DNA of 64,000 bases from Xanthomonas prunicola (GTDB lineage: Bacteria > Pseudomonadota > Gammaproteobacteria > Xanthomonadales > Xanthomonadaceae): positions 620,001-684,000 of the forward strand of contig NZ_PHKV01000001.1 of the NCBI RefSeq assembly GCF_002846205.1, read 5' to 3'. Both the position numbers and the translations under genes were made by a program. Below, one piece after another: positions 1 through 8,610 of this stretch (the first letter of the stretch is position 1; each line of letters starts with the position of its first letter). The notes below the pieces were generated by a model. It was not told the DNA's origin and did not search any database. It saw nothing but the letters and a program-made list of their open reading frames with translations.

Positions 1-952
1 TCAATGCAGAACGCCGATCGTGTGCAGCCAGGTTTCCACCAACTGCGGCCACTGCGCGATCGGCAGCGCCTTGGCGCGCAGACCGAAGGCATGGCCACCC
101 TGGGCGTACACATGCATTTCCACCGGCACGTCGGCGCGGTTGAGCGCGGCGTAGTACGCCAGCACCTGCGAAACGCCGTCCACGTGATCGTCCTGCGCCT
201 GCAGCAGGAAGGTCGGCGGGGTATCGGCGACGACACGAATGTCCGGACGCAGGTCCAGATGGGTGGGATCGCGGGTGTCGTCATCCTCGTCCTCGTGCGC
301 CCACAAATGGCCCGGATACACGGCGATGGCGAAATCCGGGCGGGCGGCTCACACGATCGGCGGCATCCACCAGCGGATAGGTCCGCTCGGCGAAATGCGT
401 GCTGGCCGCGGCCAGCAGGTGGCCACCGGCGGAAAAGCCCATGACCCCGATCTTGTGCGGGTCCACGCCCCAGCTCGCGGCCTGCTGCCGCACCAGGCTG
501 AGCATGCGCTGCGCGTCCTGCAGCGCGGTCTGCACTTTGGGGTAGTAACGGTGGCCATCCACCCAGGTCGGCCCAGAGCTCGGCACGCGGTACTTCAGCA
601 GCACGCAGGTGATGCCGCGCGCCGTCAGCCAGTCGCAGATCTCTGTGCCCTCCAGATCCATCGCCAGCATCTGGTAGCCGCCGCCGGGAAACACCACCAC
701 CGCGGCACCAGTGTTGTGCCCTTGCGCCGGATACACGGTCATGGTCGGCCGGCTGACGTTGTCGACCCTGGCTCCGGGCCCGGCCGATTCCGGCTTCGGA
801 TGCGGCAATGCATTCGGCACTGCGCCTGGCCAGATCGGTACCTGCACATGACCCGGCGTGGGTTCCCAGACGCGCGCCTGCGCCGCATGCGCACACAGGC
901 CCAGGACGATGGCAAACGTACAGCAGACGAACAGGCGCATGGCGAACTTCAC
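1..952 (-). pseudogene. Exported alpha/beta-hydrolase (esterase/lipase-like), frameshifted
   Basis: Start at 952. Residues 1-26 look like a signal peptide, followed by an alpha/beta-hydrolase of the BD-FAE / acetyl-xylan-esterase-like kind. An oxyanion-hole-like PGGG lies near residues 89-92 and the nucleophile elbow GFSAGG puts the serine at residue 174. After about residue 200 the frame is lost in a GC-rich run at 336-347. The missing C-terminal part, with DDHVD (candidate acid) and GGHAFG (candidate His), continues intact in another minus-strand frame and ends with the stop at 1-3. Removing one C, or one copy of a tandem CCCG, restores a continuous protein of about 315 residues. It lies 130 bp downstream of the beta-lactamase in the same direction. 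A sequencing error in the homopolymer-rich run is the main alternative to a true pseudogene. Confidence 0.75.
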
Positions 953-1021
953 AGGGAACGACAGGACTGCAGGGGATGCTCGCGGCGGCCATCCGCCGCG
1001 TCGCCGCTGGATCGGCGGTGT

Positions 1022-1068
1022 TCTCGCCTGCCACGAAGCACGCGGCGCGCACCGTGCGGCAGGCGAGA
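1022..1068 (-). terminator. Hairpin downstream of the beta-lactamase gene
   Basis: An 11-bp perfect inverted repeat (TCTCGCCTGCC at 1022-1032 against GGCAGGCGAGA at 1058-1068) with a 25-nt loop begins 15 nt after the beta-lactamase stop. No U-tract follows on either strand, so it is only terminator-like; it could instead stabilise the 3' end of the mRNA. Confidence 0.4.
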
Positions 1069-1082
1069 GAGAGCAAACGAGG

Positions 1083-1997
1083 CTAGATGGCGCGCGCTGC
1101 GCGGGTCGGCCACCAGGCCGCCACCGCCTGCGCCACGGCCTTCAGCGCCGCATCGCGGGCATCGGCATCGACGGTCGCCTTGTTCAAATACGTGGTCAAC
1201 AGCAGCGGCGCCTGCTGCCCCGGCACCCACACGATGCCGATGTCGTTGCGGCTGTCGGTGCCGTTGTTGCCGGTCTTGTCGCCGACCTTCCATCCCTGCG
1301 GGAAACCCGCACGCAAGCAGTCGTCCCCGGTGCGATTGTCGATCATCCAATCGGTCAGCCGCTTGCGCGAGGCCGGCTGCAAGGCATCGCCCAGCAGCAC
1401 GGCACGCATGCTGCCCAGCATCGCCGCCGGCGTAGTGGTGTCGCGCGGGTCGTCCAGAGCGAAATTGTTCATCGACGGCTCGTTGCGATCCGAGCGGGTC
1501 TGGGTGTCGCCCAGGGTTCGGATGAAGGCGGTCAAGCCGACCGGATCGCCGACCTGGGTCAACAGCAGGTTGGCCGCCACCCCGTCGCTGAAGATCATCG
1601 CCGCCTGGCACAACTCGGCAAGGCTAAGGCTCCCGCCCACATGCGGCTTGGTCGCCGGCGCATAGGACAACATGTCCTCGGCGCGGATCGGCACCTGCCG
1701 GTCCAGCCGCAACTCGCCACGGTCGACCCGCTGCAAGACCGCAGCAACCAATAAGAATTTGAAGGTACTGCAGAGCGGGAAGCGCTCGTCCTGCCGCTGC
1801 TCGATCCGCTGGCCGGTGGCGGTATCGAGCAGGCTGATCCCCAGCCGCCCGCCGCTGCGGCGTTCGATCTCGACCCAGCGGGCACGCAGCGCGGCCTCGG
1901 CGCTTGGCTTGGACGGCTTGATTGCCAAGGCATTACCGGACACCGCCAAGGCAATCCCGACCCCGGCTCCACGTAGAAACTGTCGCCTGCTATGCAT
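1083..1997 (-). CDS. bla: Class A beta-lactamase, Tat-exported
   Basis: A 304-residue serine beta-lactamase that hydrolyses beta-lactams in the periplasm. The N-terminus has a twin-arginine signal (SRRQFLRG followed by a hydrophobic stretch), as in the Stenotrophomonas L2 type. Visible catalytic motifs are STFK at 77-80 (nucleophile Ser77, Lys80), the omega-loop E-P-x-x-N at 173-177 (general base Glu173) and KTG at 241-243. The usual SDN loop is SDG here (137-139). Start at 1997 is supported by GGGAGGTG 4-5 nt upstream. It is divergent from a LysR gene of AmpR type across 97 bp, the classic inducible bla/ampR arrangement, so beta-lactam or cell-wall-fragment induction is likely by analogy. 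Family call is firm; substrate range cannot be read. Confidence 0.93.
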   Translation of the reverse strand: MHSRRQFLRGAGVGIALAVSGNALAIKPSKPSAEAALRARWVEIERRSGGRLGISLLDTATGQRIEQRQDERFPLCSTFKFLLVAAVLQRVDRGELRLDRQVPIRAEDMLSYAPATKPHVGGSLSLAELCQAAMIFSDGVAANLLLTQVGDPVGLTAFIRTLGDTQTRSDRNEPSMNNFALDDPRDTTTPAAMLGSMRAVLLGDALQPASRKRLTDWMIDNRTGDDCLRAGFPQGWKVGDKTGNNGTDSRNDIGIVWVPGQQAPLLLTTYLNKATVDADARDAALKAVAQAVAAWWPTRAARAI

Positions 1998-2072
1998 TGG
2001 TCACCTCCCGGAAAGCCCGCAGTATCGAGGTCCCCGGTCACAGCGACCAGCGCGATGTTTCGATCCCAGGCA

Positions 2073-2085
2073 TGAATTGAACTAA
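2073..2085. promoter_or_regulatory. Candidate LysR (AmpR) binding motif, T-N11-A
   Basis: TGAATTGAACTAA sits in the 97-bp divergent bla/regulator spacer, 10 nt from the regulator start. It fits the loose T-N11-A LysR pattern and is an imperfect dyad in AT-richer sequence than its surroundings. The motif is weak on its own; position is the main support. Confidence 0.4.
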
Positions 2086-2094
2086 TCTCTGCGC

Positions 2095-2970
2095 ATGCCC
2101 CGGCCCCGTCTCCCACTCAATGCCCTGCGCGCTTTCGAAGCCGCTGCACGCCACCAGAATCTGACCCGCGCGGCGGACGAGCTGTGCGTGAGCCAAGCTG
2201 CGCTGAGTCACCAGATCAAGGCATTGGAGCAGCAGTTGGGCACCAGCTTGTTCCATCGCCTGCCGCGCGGTGTCGCGCTGACCGACGAAGGCGCCGCGCT
2301 GGCACCGGTGCTCGGCGAGGCGTTCGACCGCATCGCCGCCACCCTGGAGCGCTTTGCCGATGGCCGTTACCGCGAGGTGCTCAGCGTGGGCGTAGTGGGC
2401 ACCTTCGCCACCGGCTGGCTGTTGCCACGGCTGGCGGCGTTCCACGCGGCGCATGCGGATATCGAGCTGCGTCTGTCTACCCACAACAACCGCGTCGATC
2501 TGGCTGGCGAAGGCCTGGATCTGGCAATTCGCTTCGGCGATGGCGATTGGCAGGGCCAAGTTGCCGAAGCCGTGATGGAAGCGCCCTTTGCGCCGGTGTG
2601 CGCACCGGCAATGGCGCGCGGCTTGCGCGCGCCCGACGATCTGGCGCGGGTGCCGTTACTGCGCTCATATCGTCTAGATGAGTGGCCGCAGTGGTTTCGC
2701 GCTGCACACGTCACTGAGGTGCCTGCGCGCGGCACGATGTTCGATTCGTCGCTGACCCTGGCCAGCGCAGCGGCAGCCGGCGCCGGCGTGGCGTTGTTGC
2801 CGCTGCCGATGTTTCGCCAGGACCTGGATGCCGGCCGCCTGGTCTGCCCGTTCCCGATCACCATCGACGCCGGGCGCTATTGGCTAACGCGACTGCGCTC
2901 GCGGCCGGAAAGCGACGCCGGGCGACGGCTGCGCGATTGGCTGCTGGCCGAACAGCACCTCAGCCGCTGA
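2095..2970 (+). CDS. ampR: LysR-family regulator, AmpR type
   Basis: A 291-residue LysR transcription factor. It has an N-terminal winged helix-turn-helix (about residues 5-65, with the typical LTRAADELCVSQAALSHQIK helix pair) and a C-terminal effector-binding domain. The start MPRPRLPLNALRAFEAAARH is characteristic of AmpR/BlaR-type regulators of class A and C beta-lactamases. It is divergent from bla, so it probably binds the shared spacer, represses itself and activates bla when muropeptide ligands change. I see no strong Shine-Dalgarno before the ATG. Confidence 0.88.
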   Translation: MPRPRLPLNALRAFEAAARHQNLTRAADELCVSQAALSHQIKALEQQLGTSLFHRLPRGVALTDEGAALAPVLGEAFDRIAATLERFADGRYREVLSVGVVGTFATGWLLPRLAAFHAAHADIELRLSTHNNRVDLAGEGLDLAIRFGDGDWQGQVAEAVMEAPFAPVCAPAMARGLRAPDDLARVPLLRSYRLDEWPQWFRAAHVTEVPARGTMFDSSLTLASAAAAGAGVALLPLPMFRQDLDAGRLVCPFPITIDAGRYWLTRLRSRPESDAGRRLRDWLLAEQHLSR

Positions 2971-2993
2971 GCAGCGCCGGCGCACTGCCGCGC

Positions 2994-3494
2994 TTAGAAC
3001 GCTTTGGGTGTCTTTCCCACCCGCAAGGCCAGCTGACGAAACGCCTCGTACTGGGCCTTGTCGGCGAACCAGTGCGGGCAGAACAGCTCGAACAGGCGGT
3101 CGTTGTGATACAGCAACAGCACGCGGTCGTTTTCGCGGACGCGAATGTAGTCGGACCAGGGGCGGCGGAAATGCCCGTCCGCCCAGGTGACTTCCAGCCC
3201 GTTCTCGTCCCACGCATAGGTGTAGGGATGCCGTAGCGAGGCCTGCTGCGCATGCAGGCGCTTGATCCGCCGCGGCAGGCCCCACACGTGCAACAGCGCC
3301 AAGCCGATCAAACCGCCGCCACCGCCGCCGATCAGCACCGGGCCGATGATCTCGCGCGCGCCGCTCAGTTTCAGCAGCCCTGCCCCGATCAGCAGCAGGA
3401 CTGCCAGAAACACGATCAAACGATTGGAAGAATGCCGCGCATGCAATCGCTGTGCGGCCAGATGGTCTTCCAGGCTGATGGTGGCGGTGATCAT
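2994..3494 (-). CDS. YcxB-like family membrane protein
   Basis: A 166-residue protein starting at 3494, where AGGAGG lies 7 nt upstream; longer in-frame extensions lack support. Two hydrophobic segments (about residues 25-45 and 48-68, the second glycine-rich) form a hairpin in the inner membrane. A soluble C-terminal domain follows with the pattern YTYAWDENGLEV...PWSDYIRVREND...LLYHNDRLFELFP-like, as in the YcxB-like C-terminal domain. Function of this family is unknown. It is convergent with the LysR gene (23 bp between stops) and stands alone as a transcription unit. Confidence 0.75.
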   Translation of the reverse strand: MITATISLEDHLAAQRLHARHSSNRLIVFLAVLLLIGAGLLKLSGAREIIGPVLIGGGGGGLIGLALLHVWGLPRRIKRLHAQQASLRHPYTYAWDENGLEVTWADGHFRRPWSDYIRVRENDRVLLLYHNDRLFELFCPHWFADKAQYEAFRQLALRVGKTPKAF

Positions 3495-3544
3495 GGGCAA
3501 CCTCCTTGTTTGGCTCCAGGCGCAGCGTAACCCAGGCGCTTCTG

Positions 3545-3682
3545 TCGTGGCGAACGCCCCGTGGCGCAGTCGGCAGGCAAGGACGAACCGTGCGCAGCAA
3601 CCGCAATGTTGCAGTGGTACCTGCCGCACCGAGCACCGGCCGCGACCACCCGACGGCTGCGCAGTCGGGTGGTTGGCTGCTC
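3545..3682 (-). repeat. Dispersed repeat, copy A
   Basis: Read on the minus strand this begins immediately after the ABC-F stop codon and aligns by eye with + strand 8386-8525, and over its first 60-70 bases with minus 39062-38990. The shared core is a GCGGCCGGTGC-like block (3626-3645 here). This copy contains a perfect 9-bp hairpin, CCACCCGAC/GTCGGGTGG, near its proximal end. No coding potential is apparent. Confidence 0.6.
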
Positions 3683-5596
3683 TTACGCGCCGTCGATCAA
3701 CTCCATCCACGCTGCCTCTGCATCGGCCAGCTGCTGCGCGGTTGCTTCACGGTCACGCCCAAGCACGGCCATCTTCTCGCTGTCGGCATAATTGCCGGGG
3801 TTGGCCAGCTCGCGATCCAGCGCGGCAAGCGCCGCTTCCAGTTCGCCGACGCGCTGTTCGGCGCTGGCCAGCTTGTGCGGGTTGACGGCTTTCTTCGGCG
3901 GCAGCGGTTTGGTCGGCGGCGGTGGGGTCGGCGCCACTTCGGCCATCTTCTGCTTGGTGCCCTGCGCGGCCGGGCGGCTACGCAACCAGGCGGCGTATTC
4001 GTCCAGGTCGCCGGCGAACGGCTCGACCACGCCATCGGCCACGCGCCAGAAACTGTCGCAGACCAGGCCGATCAAGTGGCGATCGTGCGAGACCATCACG
4101 ATGGCCCCTTCGAAATCGCTCAACGCTTCGGCCAGTGCCTCGCGCATTTCCAGGTCCAGGTGGTTGGTCGGTTCGTCCAGCAGCAACACGTTCGGCTGCT
4201 GCCAGGCGATCAACGCCAGCGCCAGACGTGCGCGCTCGCCGCCGGAGAATCCATCCACCACCTCGAACGCGCGATCTCCGGCAAAGTTCCACTTCCCCAA
4301 GAAGTCGCGGAACGCCTGATTGGAGCCATCAGGCGACAGGTCGCGGAAGTGGTCCATCGGTGATTGGCCTTCGTGCAGCGATTCCACCGTGTGCTGGGCG
4401 AAGTAACCGATGCGTAAATCCGGATGCGCGCTGCGCTCGCCGGCCAATGGTGCCAGCTCGCCCACCAGCGTCTTGACCAGCGTGGTCTTACCCGCGCCGT
4501 TGGGACCGAGCAGGCCGATGCGGTCGCCAGCTTCCAGGCCGAAGCCGACGTCGTGCAGGATGACGGTCGCCGCGCTTCCCCCATCCGCCGCCCGGGCACC
4601 GTCCCCCGCTTGCGGGGGAAAGGTAGCGGGATAGCCCGCTTGCAGATGATTGAGCCGGATCAACGAAAACGGCAGGCGATTGGGCTGCGCAAACTGGATG
4701 CGGAATTCGCGCTCGGCACGCACGGCTTCGGTGCCGGCCATCTTGGCCAGGCGCTTCATGCGGCTCTGCGCCTGGGTGGCCTTGCTGGCCTGCGCCTTGA
4801 AGCGGTCGATGAAGCTCTGCAGATGCGCGCGCTCGGCCTGTTCCTTGTCGTGCGCAATCTGCTGCTGACGCAGATGCTCGATGCGCTGGCGTTCGAAATC
4901 GGTGTAGCCGCCGACATACAGCTTGGCGGTGCCGCCATGCAGATGCAGGGTGTGAGTGGCGACGTTGTCGAGAAATTCGCGGTCGTGCGAAATCAGCAGC
5001 AGCGTGCCCGGGTACTTGAGCAACCACTGCTCCAGCCACAGCACCGCATCCATGTCCAAGTGGTTGGTCGGCTCGTCGAGCAGCAACAGATCGCTGGGCA
5101 TCATCAGCGCGCGCGCCAGATTCAGCCGCACACGCCAGCCACCGGAGAACGAAGACACTGCGCGGTGGTGCGTATCGGCGGGGAAACCCAGGCCATGCAG
5201 CAGCTTGCCGGCGCGCGCTTCGGCGTCGTAGGCGCCGAGTTCGGCCATCTTCTGGTGCGCGTTGGCCACCGCTTCCCAGTCTTCGCGCGCGGTGGCGTCA
5301 GCTTCTTCCTGCAGCACCGCAGACACCTCGATATCGCCGCCGAGCACGAACGACAGCGCCGGATCGGGCAATGACGGGGTCTCCTGCGACACGCTGGCCG
5401 TGCGCACCTTGCCGGGCAGATCGACATCGCCCTTGTCGGCCTCCAGCTCGCCCTTCACCGCAGCGAACAGGCTCGACTTGCCGGTGCCGTTACGGCCCAC
5501 CACACCGACGCGGTAGCCGGCATGCATGGTCAGGTCGACGTTGGAGAGCAGCAGACGCTCGCCGCGTCGCATGGAGAAGTTACGCAGGGAAATCAT
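3683..5596 (-). CDS. yheS: ABC-F family ATPase, YheS/Uup type
   Basis: A 637-residue soluble tandem-ATPase of the ABC-F class, which acts on ribosomes rather than transport (family knowledge). Start set at 5596 (MISLRNFSMRRGE), matching E. coli YheS in shape; an upstream in-frame ATG at 5644 would add 16 non-conserved residues. First site: Walker A GRNGTGKSS at 34-42, FSGGW signature and LLLDEPTNHLD. Second site: GPNGAGKTT at 364-372, FSGGERARLALAL and a second DEPTNHLD. A charged linker and a basic, coiled C-terminal tail follow. Oddity: about 20 extra residues (323-343, rich in G, A, P and D) follow the A-loop tyrosine Tyr322, encoded by a palindromic repeat described separately. It is divergent from the first TonB receptor. 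Confidence 0.92.
   Translation of the reverse strand: MISLRNFSMRRGERLLLSNVDLTMHAGYRVGVVGRNGTGKSSLFAAVKGELEADKGDVDLPGKVRTASVSQETPSLPDPALSFVLGGDIEVSAVLQEEADATAREDWEAVANAHQKMAELGAYDAEARAGKLLHGLGFPADTHHRAVSSFSGGWRVRLNLARALMMPSDLLLLDEPTNHLDMDAVLWLEQWLLKYPGTLLLISHDREFLDNVATHTLHLHGGTAKLYVGGYTDFERQRIEHLRQQQIAHDKEQAERAHLQSFIDRFKAQASKATQAQSRMKRLAKMAGTEAVRAEREFRIQFAQPNRLPFSLIRLNHLQAGYPATFPPQAGDGARAADGGSAATVILHDVGFGLEAGDRIGLLGPNGAGKTTLVKTLVGELAPLAGERSAHPDLRIGYFAQHTVESLHEGQSPMDHFRDLSPDGSNQAFRDFLGKWNFAGDRAFEVVDGFSGGERARLALALIAWQQPNVLLLDEPTNHLDLEMREALAEALSDFEGAIVMVSHDRHLIGLVCDSFWRVADGVVEPFAGDLDEYAAWLRSRPAAQGTKQKMAEVAPTPPPPTKPLPPKKAVNPHKLASAEQRVGELEAALAALDRELANPGNYADSEKMAVLGRDREATAQQLADAEAAWMELIDGA
4568..4632 (-). 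repeat. Palindromic intergenic-type repeat inserted in frame in the ABC-F gene
   Basis: The centre is a perfect hairpin, TCCCCCGC-TT-GCGGGGGA (4602-4619). The flanks resemble the short CCCTCTCCCGC-type repeats common between Xanthomonas genes; a similar one appears at 59525-59600. Here it is translated as the sequence around FPPQAGDGARAADGG (residues about 326-340). The stretch interrupts what in E. coli YheS is a three-residue turn between the A-loop Tyr and the next beta strand. Confidence 0.6.
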
Positions 5597-5776
5597 TGAT
5601 GGACAGTCCGATAGAACGAAAAGGAATGAGCAGATGAGCAGCATTCCTGCGACGCCATTCTAGCGTTAACGAATAATTAGCGCCTTCAGCTTGGCCGCCA
5701 CAGGCTTCGCCCTCCCGCGACCACCGCCTGCCTAGCCTTGCCTAGTCCTGCCTGGACCCACGTTTTCGGAGTTGTC

Positions 5777-8161
5777 ATGAACACCCCCCTTTCCGCGCTT
5801 GCGACCGCCGTGGTCGCTGCACTGCTTGCCTCCCCTGCCCTCGCCCAGACCGACGCGCCAGCGACCACCCCGGCCAACACGCTGGATACCGTCATCGTTA
5901 CCGGCACCCGCGTATCCGACCGCACTGTGGCCGAATCGCAGTCGCCGATCGACATCATCAGCGCCGAATCGCTGCAGGCCACCGGCACCCCGGAACTGGC
6001 CACCGCGCTGGCGCGCGCACTGCCGTCGCTGAACTTCCCGCGCCCGGCATTGAGCGACGGCACCAGCGCGATCCGCCCCGCGCAGCTGCGTGGCCTGTCG
6101 CCGGATCAGGTGCTGGTACTGGTCAACGGCAAGCGCCGCCACACCTCCTCGCTGCTCAACCTCAACGGCACAATTGGTCGGGGCTCCGCTGCGGTGGATC
6201 TGAACACCATCCCGGTCGCCGCGATCGCCCGGGTGGAAGTGCTGCGCGACGGCGCGTCCGCGCAGTACGGCTCCGACGCCATCGCCGGTGTGGTCAACAT
6301 CGTGCTCAAGGGCGCGGAAAAGGGTGGCAGCCTGCAGGCCGGTTTTGGCCAGTATTCGGCTGGCGACGGCAACAATTACGAGCTCTCCGGCGACACGGGG
6401 GTGGCCTACGGCGGCGACCGCGGCTGGCTGCACGTGGCCGCCCAGCTCAACCAGCAGGACCCCACCGACCGCGCACGCGGCTATGCCGGCGCGCCCAGCG
6501 TCTCGCAGCCGGCCGTGGGCCAGAAGGCATTCAAGATCGGCGATCCCGACGTCAATGCGCAGGCGGCCTCGCTCAATACCGAATACCAGTTCAGCGACAG
6601 CATCACCGGCTACGCGTTCGCCACCGCCAGCAACCGCGACATCACCTCGTTCGCGTTCTTCCGCGCGCCGGGCAGCAGCCAGAACATCCTGTCGATCTAC
6701 CCGCAGGGCTTTTTGCCGGAGATCCAGAGCTACGCCAAGGACCGCTCGCTGGTGGCCGGCGTGCGCGGCTCCACCGCCGGCGGTTGGGACTGGGATGCCA
6801 GCTACAACTACGGCGACAACCGGATCGATTTCCACACCCGCAACACGCTCAACGTGAGCCTGGGCCCGACCTCGCCAACCGCGTTCTACGACGGCGCACT
6901 GGAGACCACGCAGAACATCGTCAACCTGGACGTCAAGCGCGGCTTCGACTGGGGCTTGGCGTATCCGGTCACGGTGGCCTTCGGCGCGGAATACCGCAAT
7001 GAAAAGTGGAACCAGTCGCCGGGCGAAGTGGGTTCGTATGTCCAGAGCGGCACGCTGGCCGGTGGCGCGCAGGGGTTCGGCGGCTTCGCTCCCAGTGTGT
7101 CCGGCCAGTACTCGCGTGACAGCTACGCGCTGTATGCAGATCTGGAAGCCGACTTCACAGACAAGTTCTCTGCCGGTCTGGCCGGGCGTTACGAGGACTA
7201 CAGCGATTTCGGCAGCCAGGCTTCGGGCAAGCTGTCCGCGCGCTATGCGTTCACCGACAAGATCGCGGTGCGCGGCACGGTGGCCTCGGGCTTCCGCGCG
7301 CCGTCGTTGGCCCAGCAATATTTCCAGTCCACCAGCACCACCTTCCTGGCCGGCAACCCGAACCCGTTCGAGATTCGCACCTTCCCCGCCGACAGCACCG
7401 TGGCGCGTGCACTCGGCGCCGAGCCGCTGGATGCAGAAACCTCGCTGTCGTACAGCTTGGGCTTGGTAGTGCAGCCGACCGATGCGCTCTACCTCACCGT
7501 GGATGCGTACCAGATCGATGTGGACGACCGCATCGTGCTGTCATCCAACCTCACCGGCACCGGCGTGCGTAACCTGCTGGAATCCCAGGGCATCTTCGGC
7601 ATCAACGGCGGGCGTTACTTCACCAATGCGGTGGACACGCGCACGCGCGGCGTGGACGTGGTGGGCAGCTATCGCTGGCAACTGGCCGCCAGCAGCGTGG
7701 ACCTGACTGCCGGCTACAACTATTCGGAAACCCAAGTGCGCAGCGTCGCCGCCAATCCGGCTGCGTTGTCGGCCAACGGACTGAGCCTGGAACGCATCGA
7801 CCGCACCGAACGTGGCCGCATCGAAGAAGGCTTCCCGCGCGACAAGTTCCTGATCAACGGCAGCTGGAATCTGGAGCACTGGACGTTGGCTCTGGGTGCG
7901 ACGCGCTATGGCAAGTTCAGCACCCGCCCGGCCGATGCGAGCAACGACCAGACCTTCGGCGCCAAGTGGGTGGTGGATGCCTCGGCCAGCTACAAGCTGG
8001 ACCGCTGGACGCTGACGCTGGGTGCAGACAATGTGCTGGACGAATACCCGGACGAAAACAACTTCGCCAACTCCACCAGCGGGCAATTTCCATACAGCAA
8101 TCTGTCACCGTTCGGCTTCAATGGTGCGTATGTGTACGGGCGCATCAACTACCGCTGGTAA
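5777..8161 (+). CDS. TonB-dependent receptor (tandem copy 1)
   Basis: A 794-residue outer-membrane receptor. Start at 5777 (MNTPLSALAT), with TCGGAG 7 nt upstream and a signal peptide ending near ALAQ (residue 24). A TonB-box-like LDTVIVTG lies at 36-43. The plug domain carries LRGLSPDQVLVLVNGKRRHT and the VEVLRDGASAQYGSDAIAGVVN block. A long beta-barrel follows and ends in an aromatic Trp (GRINYRW), as outer-membrane proteins require. It is paralogous along its length to the receptors at 9310, 12037 and 53017. Substrate is unknown; nothing next to it names one, although the VOC gene downstream may hint at an aromatic compound. A TonB-dependent iron-complex receptor is an alternative. Confidence 0.9.
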   Translation: MNTPLSALATAVVAALLASPALAQTDAPATTPANTLDTVIVTGTRVSDRTVAESQSPIDIISAESLQATGTPELATALARALPSLNFPRPALSDGTSAIRPAQLRGLSPDQVLVLVNGKRRHTSSLLNLNGTIGRGSAAVDLNTIPVAAIARVEVLRDGASAQYGSDAIAGVVNIVLKGAEKGGSLQAGFGQYSAGDGNNYELSGDTGVAYGGDRGWLHVAAQLNQQDPTDRARGYAGAPSVSQPAVGQKAFKIGDPDVNAQAASLNTEYQFSDSITGYAFATASNRDITSFAFFRAPGSSQNILSIYPQGFLPEIQSYAKDRSLVAGVRGSTAGGWDWDASYNYGDNRIDFHTRNTLNVSLGPTSPTAFYDGALETTQNIVNLDVKRGFDWGLAYPVTVAFGAEYRNEKWNQSPGEVGSYVQSGTLAGGAQGFGGFAPSVSGQYSRDSYALYADLEADFTDKFSAGLAGRYEDYSDFGSQASGKLSARYAFTDKIAVRGTVASGFRAPSLAQQYFQSTSTTFLAGNPNPFEIRTFPADSTVARALGAEPLDAETSLSYSLGLVVQPTDALYLTVDAYQIDVDDRIVLSSNLTGTGVRNLLESQGIFGINGGRYFTNAVDTRTRGVDVVGSYRWQLAASSVDLTAGYNYSETQVRSVAANPAALSANGLSLERIDRTERGRIEEGFPRDKFLINGSWNLEHWTLALGATRYGKFSTRPADASNDQTFGAKWVVDASASYKLDRWTLTLGADNVLDEYPDENNFANSTSGQFPYSNLSPFGFNGAYVYGRINYRW

Positions 8162-8329
8162 GCGCTGCGCTTGAGCAGAGGATGTCGTCCTTGTGATCGT
8201 GAGTCGGGCAACGCGATTGGCCATCTCGCGATCAGCATGAGACATCCGCAGCATTCGCCGTGATTGGGGATGCACCGTCACTGCACATGCATGGCATGTC
8301 GCAATGCATCTTCGACATCGATGTTCGAC

Positions 8330-8358
8330 CACACGCCCCGGCCAGTCCGGGGCGTGTG
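8330..8358. terminator. Strong hairpin after receptor copy 1
   Basis: A perfect 12-bp stem (CACACGCCCCGG/CCGGGGCGTGTG) with a 5-nt loop lies 170 bp after the receptor stop. No clear T-run follows, so it is a terminator-like or RNA-stabilising hairpin. The rest of 8162-8385 shows no gene. Confidence 0.5.
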
Positions 8359-8385
8359 CGTATTGGCCCGCGTTGCCTGCAGCCT

Positions 8386-8525
8386 TCAGAGCGGCAAACG
8401 ACACAACTGCCCAGCCACCAGGCGGACGCGGCCGGTGCCCGGTGCGACAAGAACCGTACACCGTGGTTCTTGTGCGCGGTCCGCGCGCACCCGACCACTG
8501 CGCGCGAGGGTTTGGTCGCCGCGCT
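8386..8525 (+). repeat. Dispersed repeat, copy B
   Basis: It aligns by eye over most of its length with the minus strand of 3682-3545 (same block order, gapped, many substitutions). The core CGCGGCCGGTGCCCGGTGCG is at 8427-8446. It lies in the 449-bp gap between receptor copy 1 and the VOC gene, just upstream of the latter. Confidence 0.55.
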
Positions 8526-8610
8526 TACGCACCGCATCGCTGCGAGGTGAAGAACTGACATCAGCCCCGGTGGTATCAACAGCGCTCCTGTCATTGCCGG
8601 AGCACGCACC

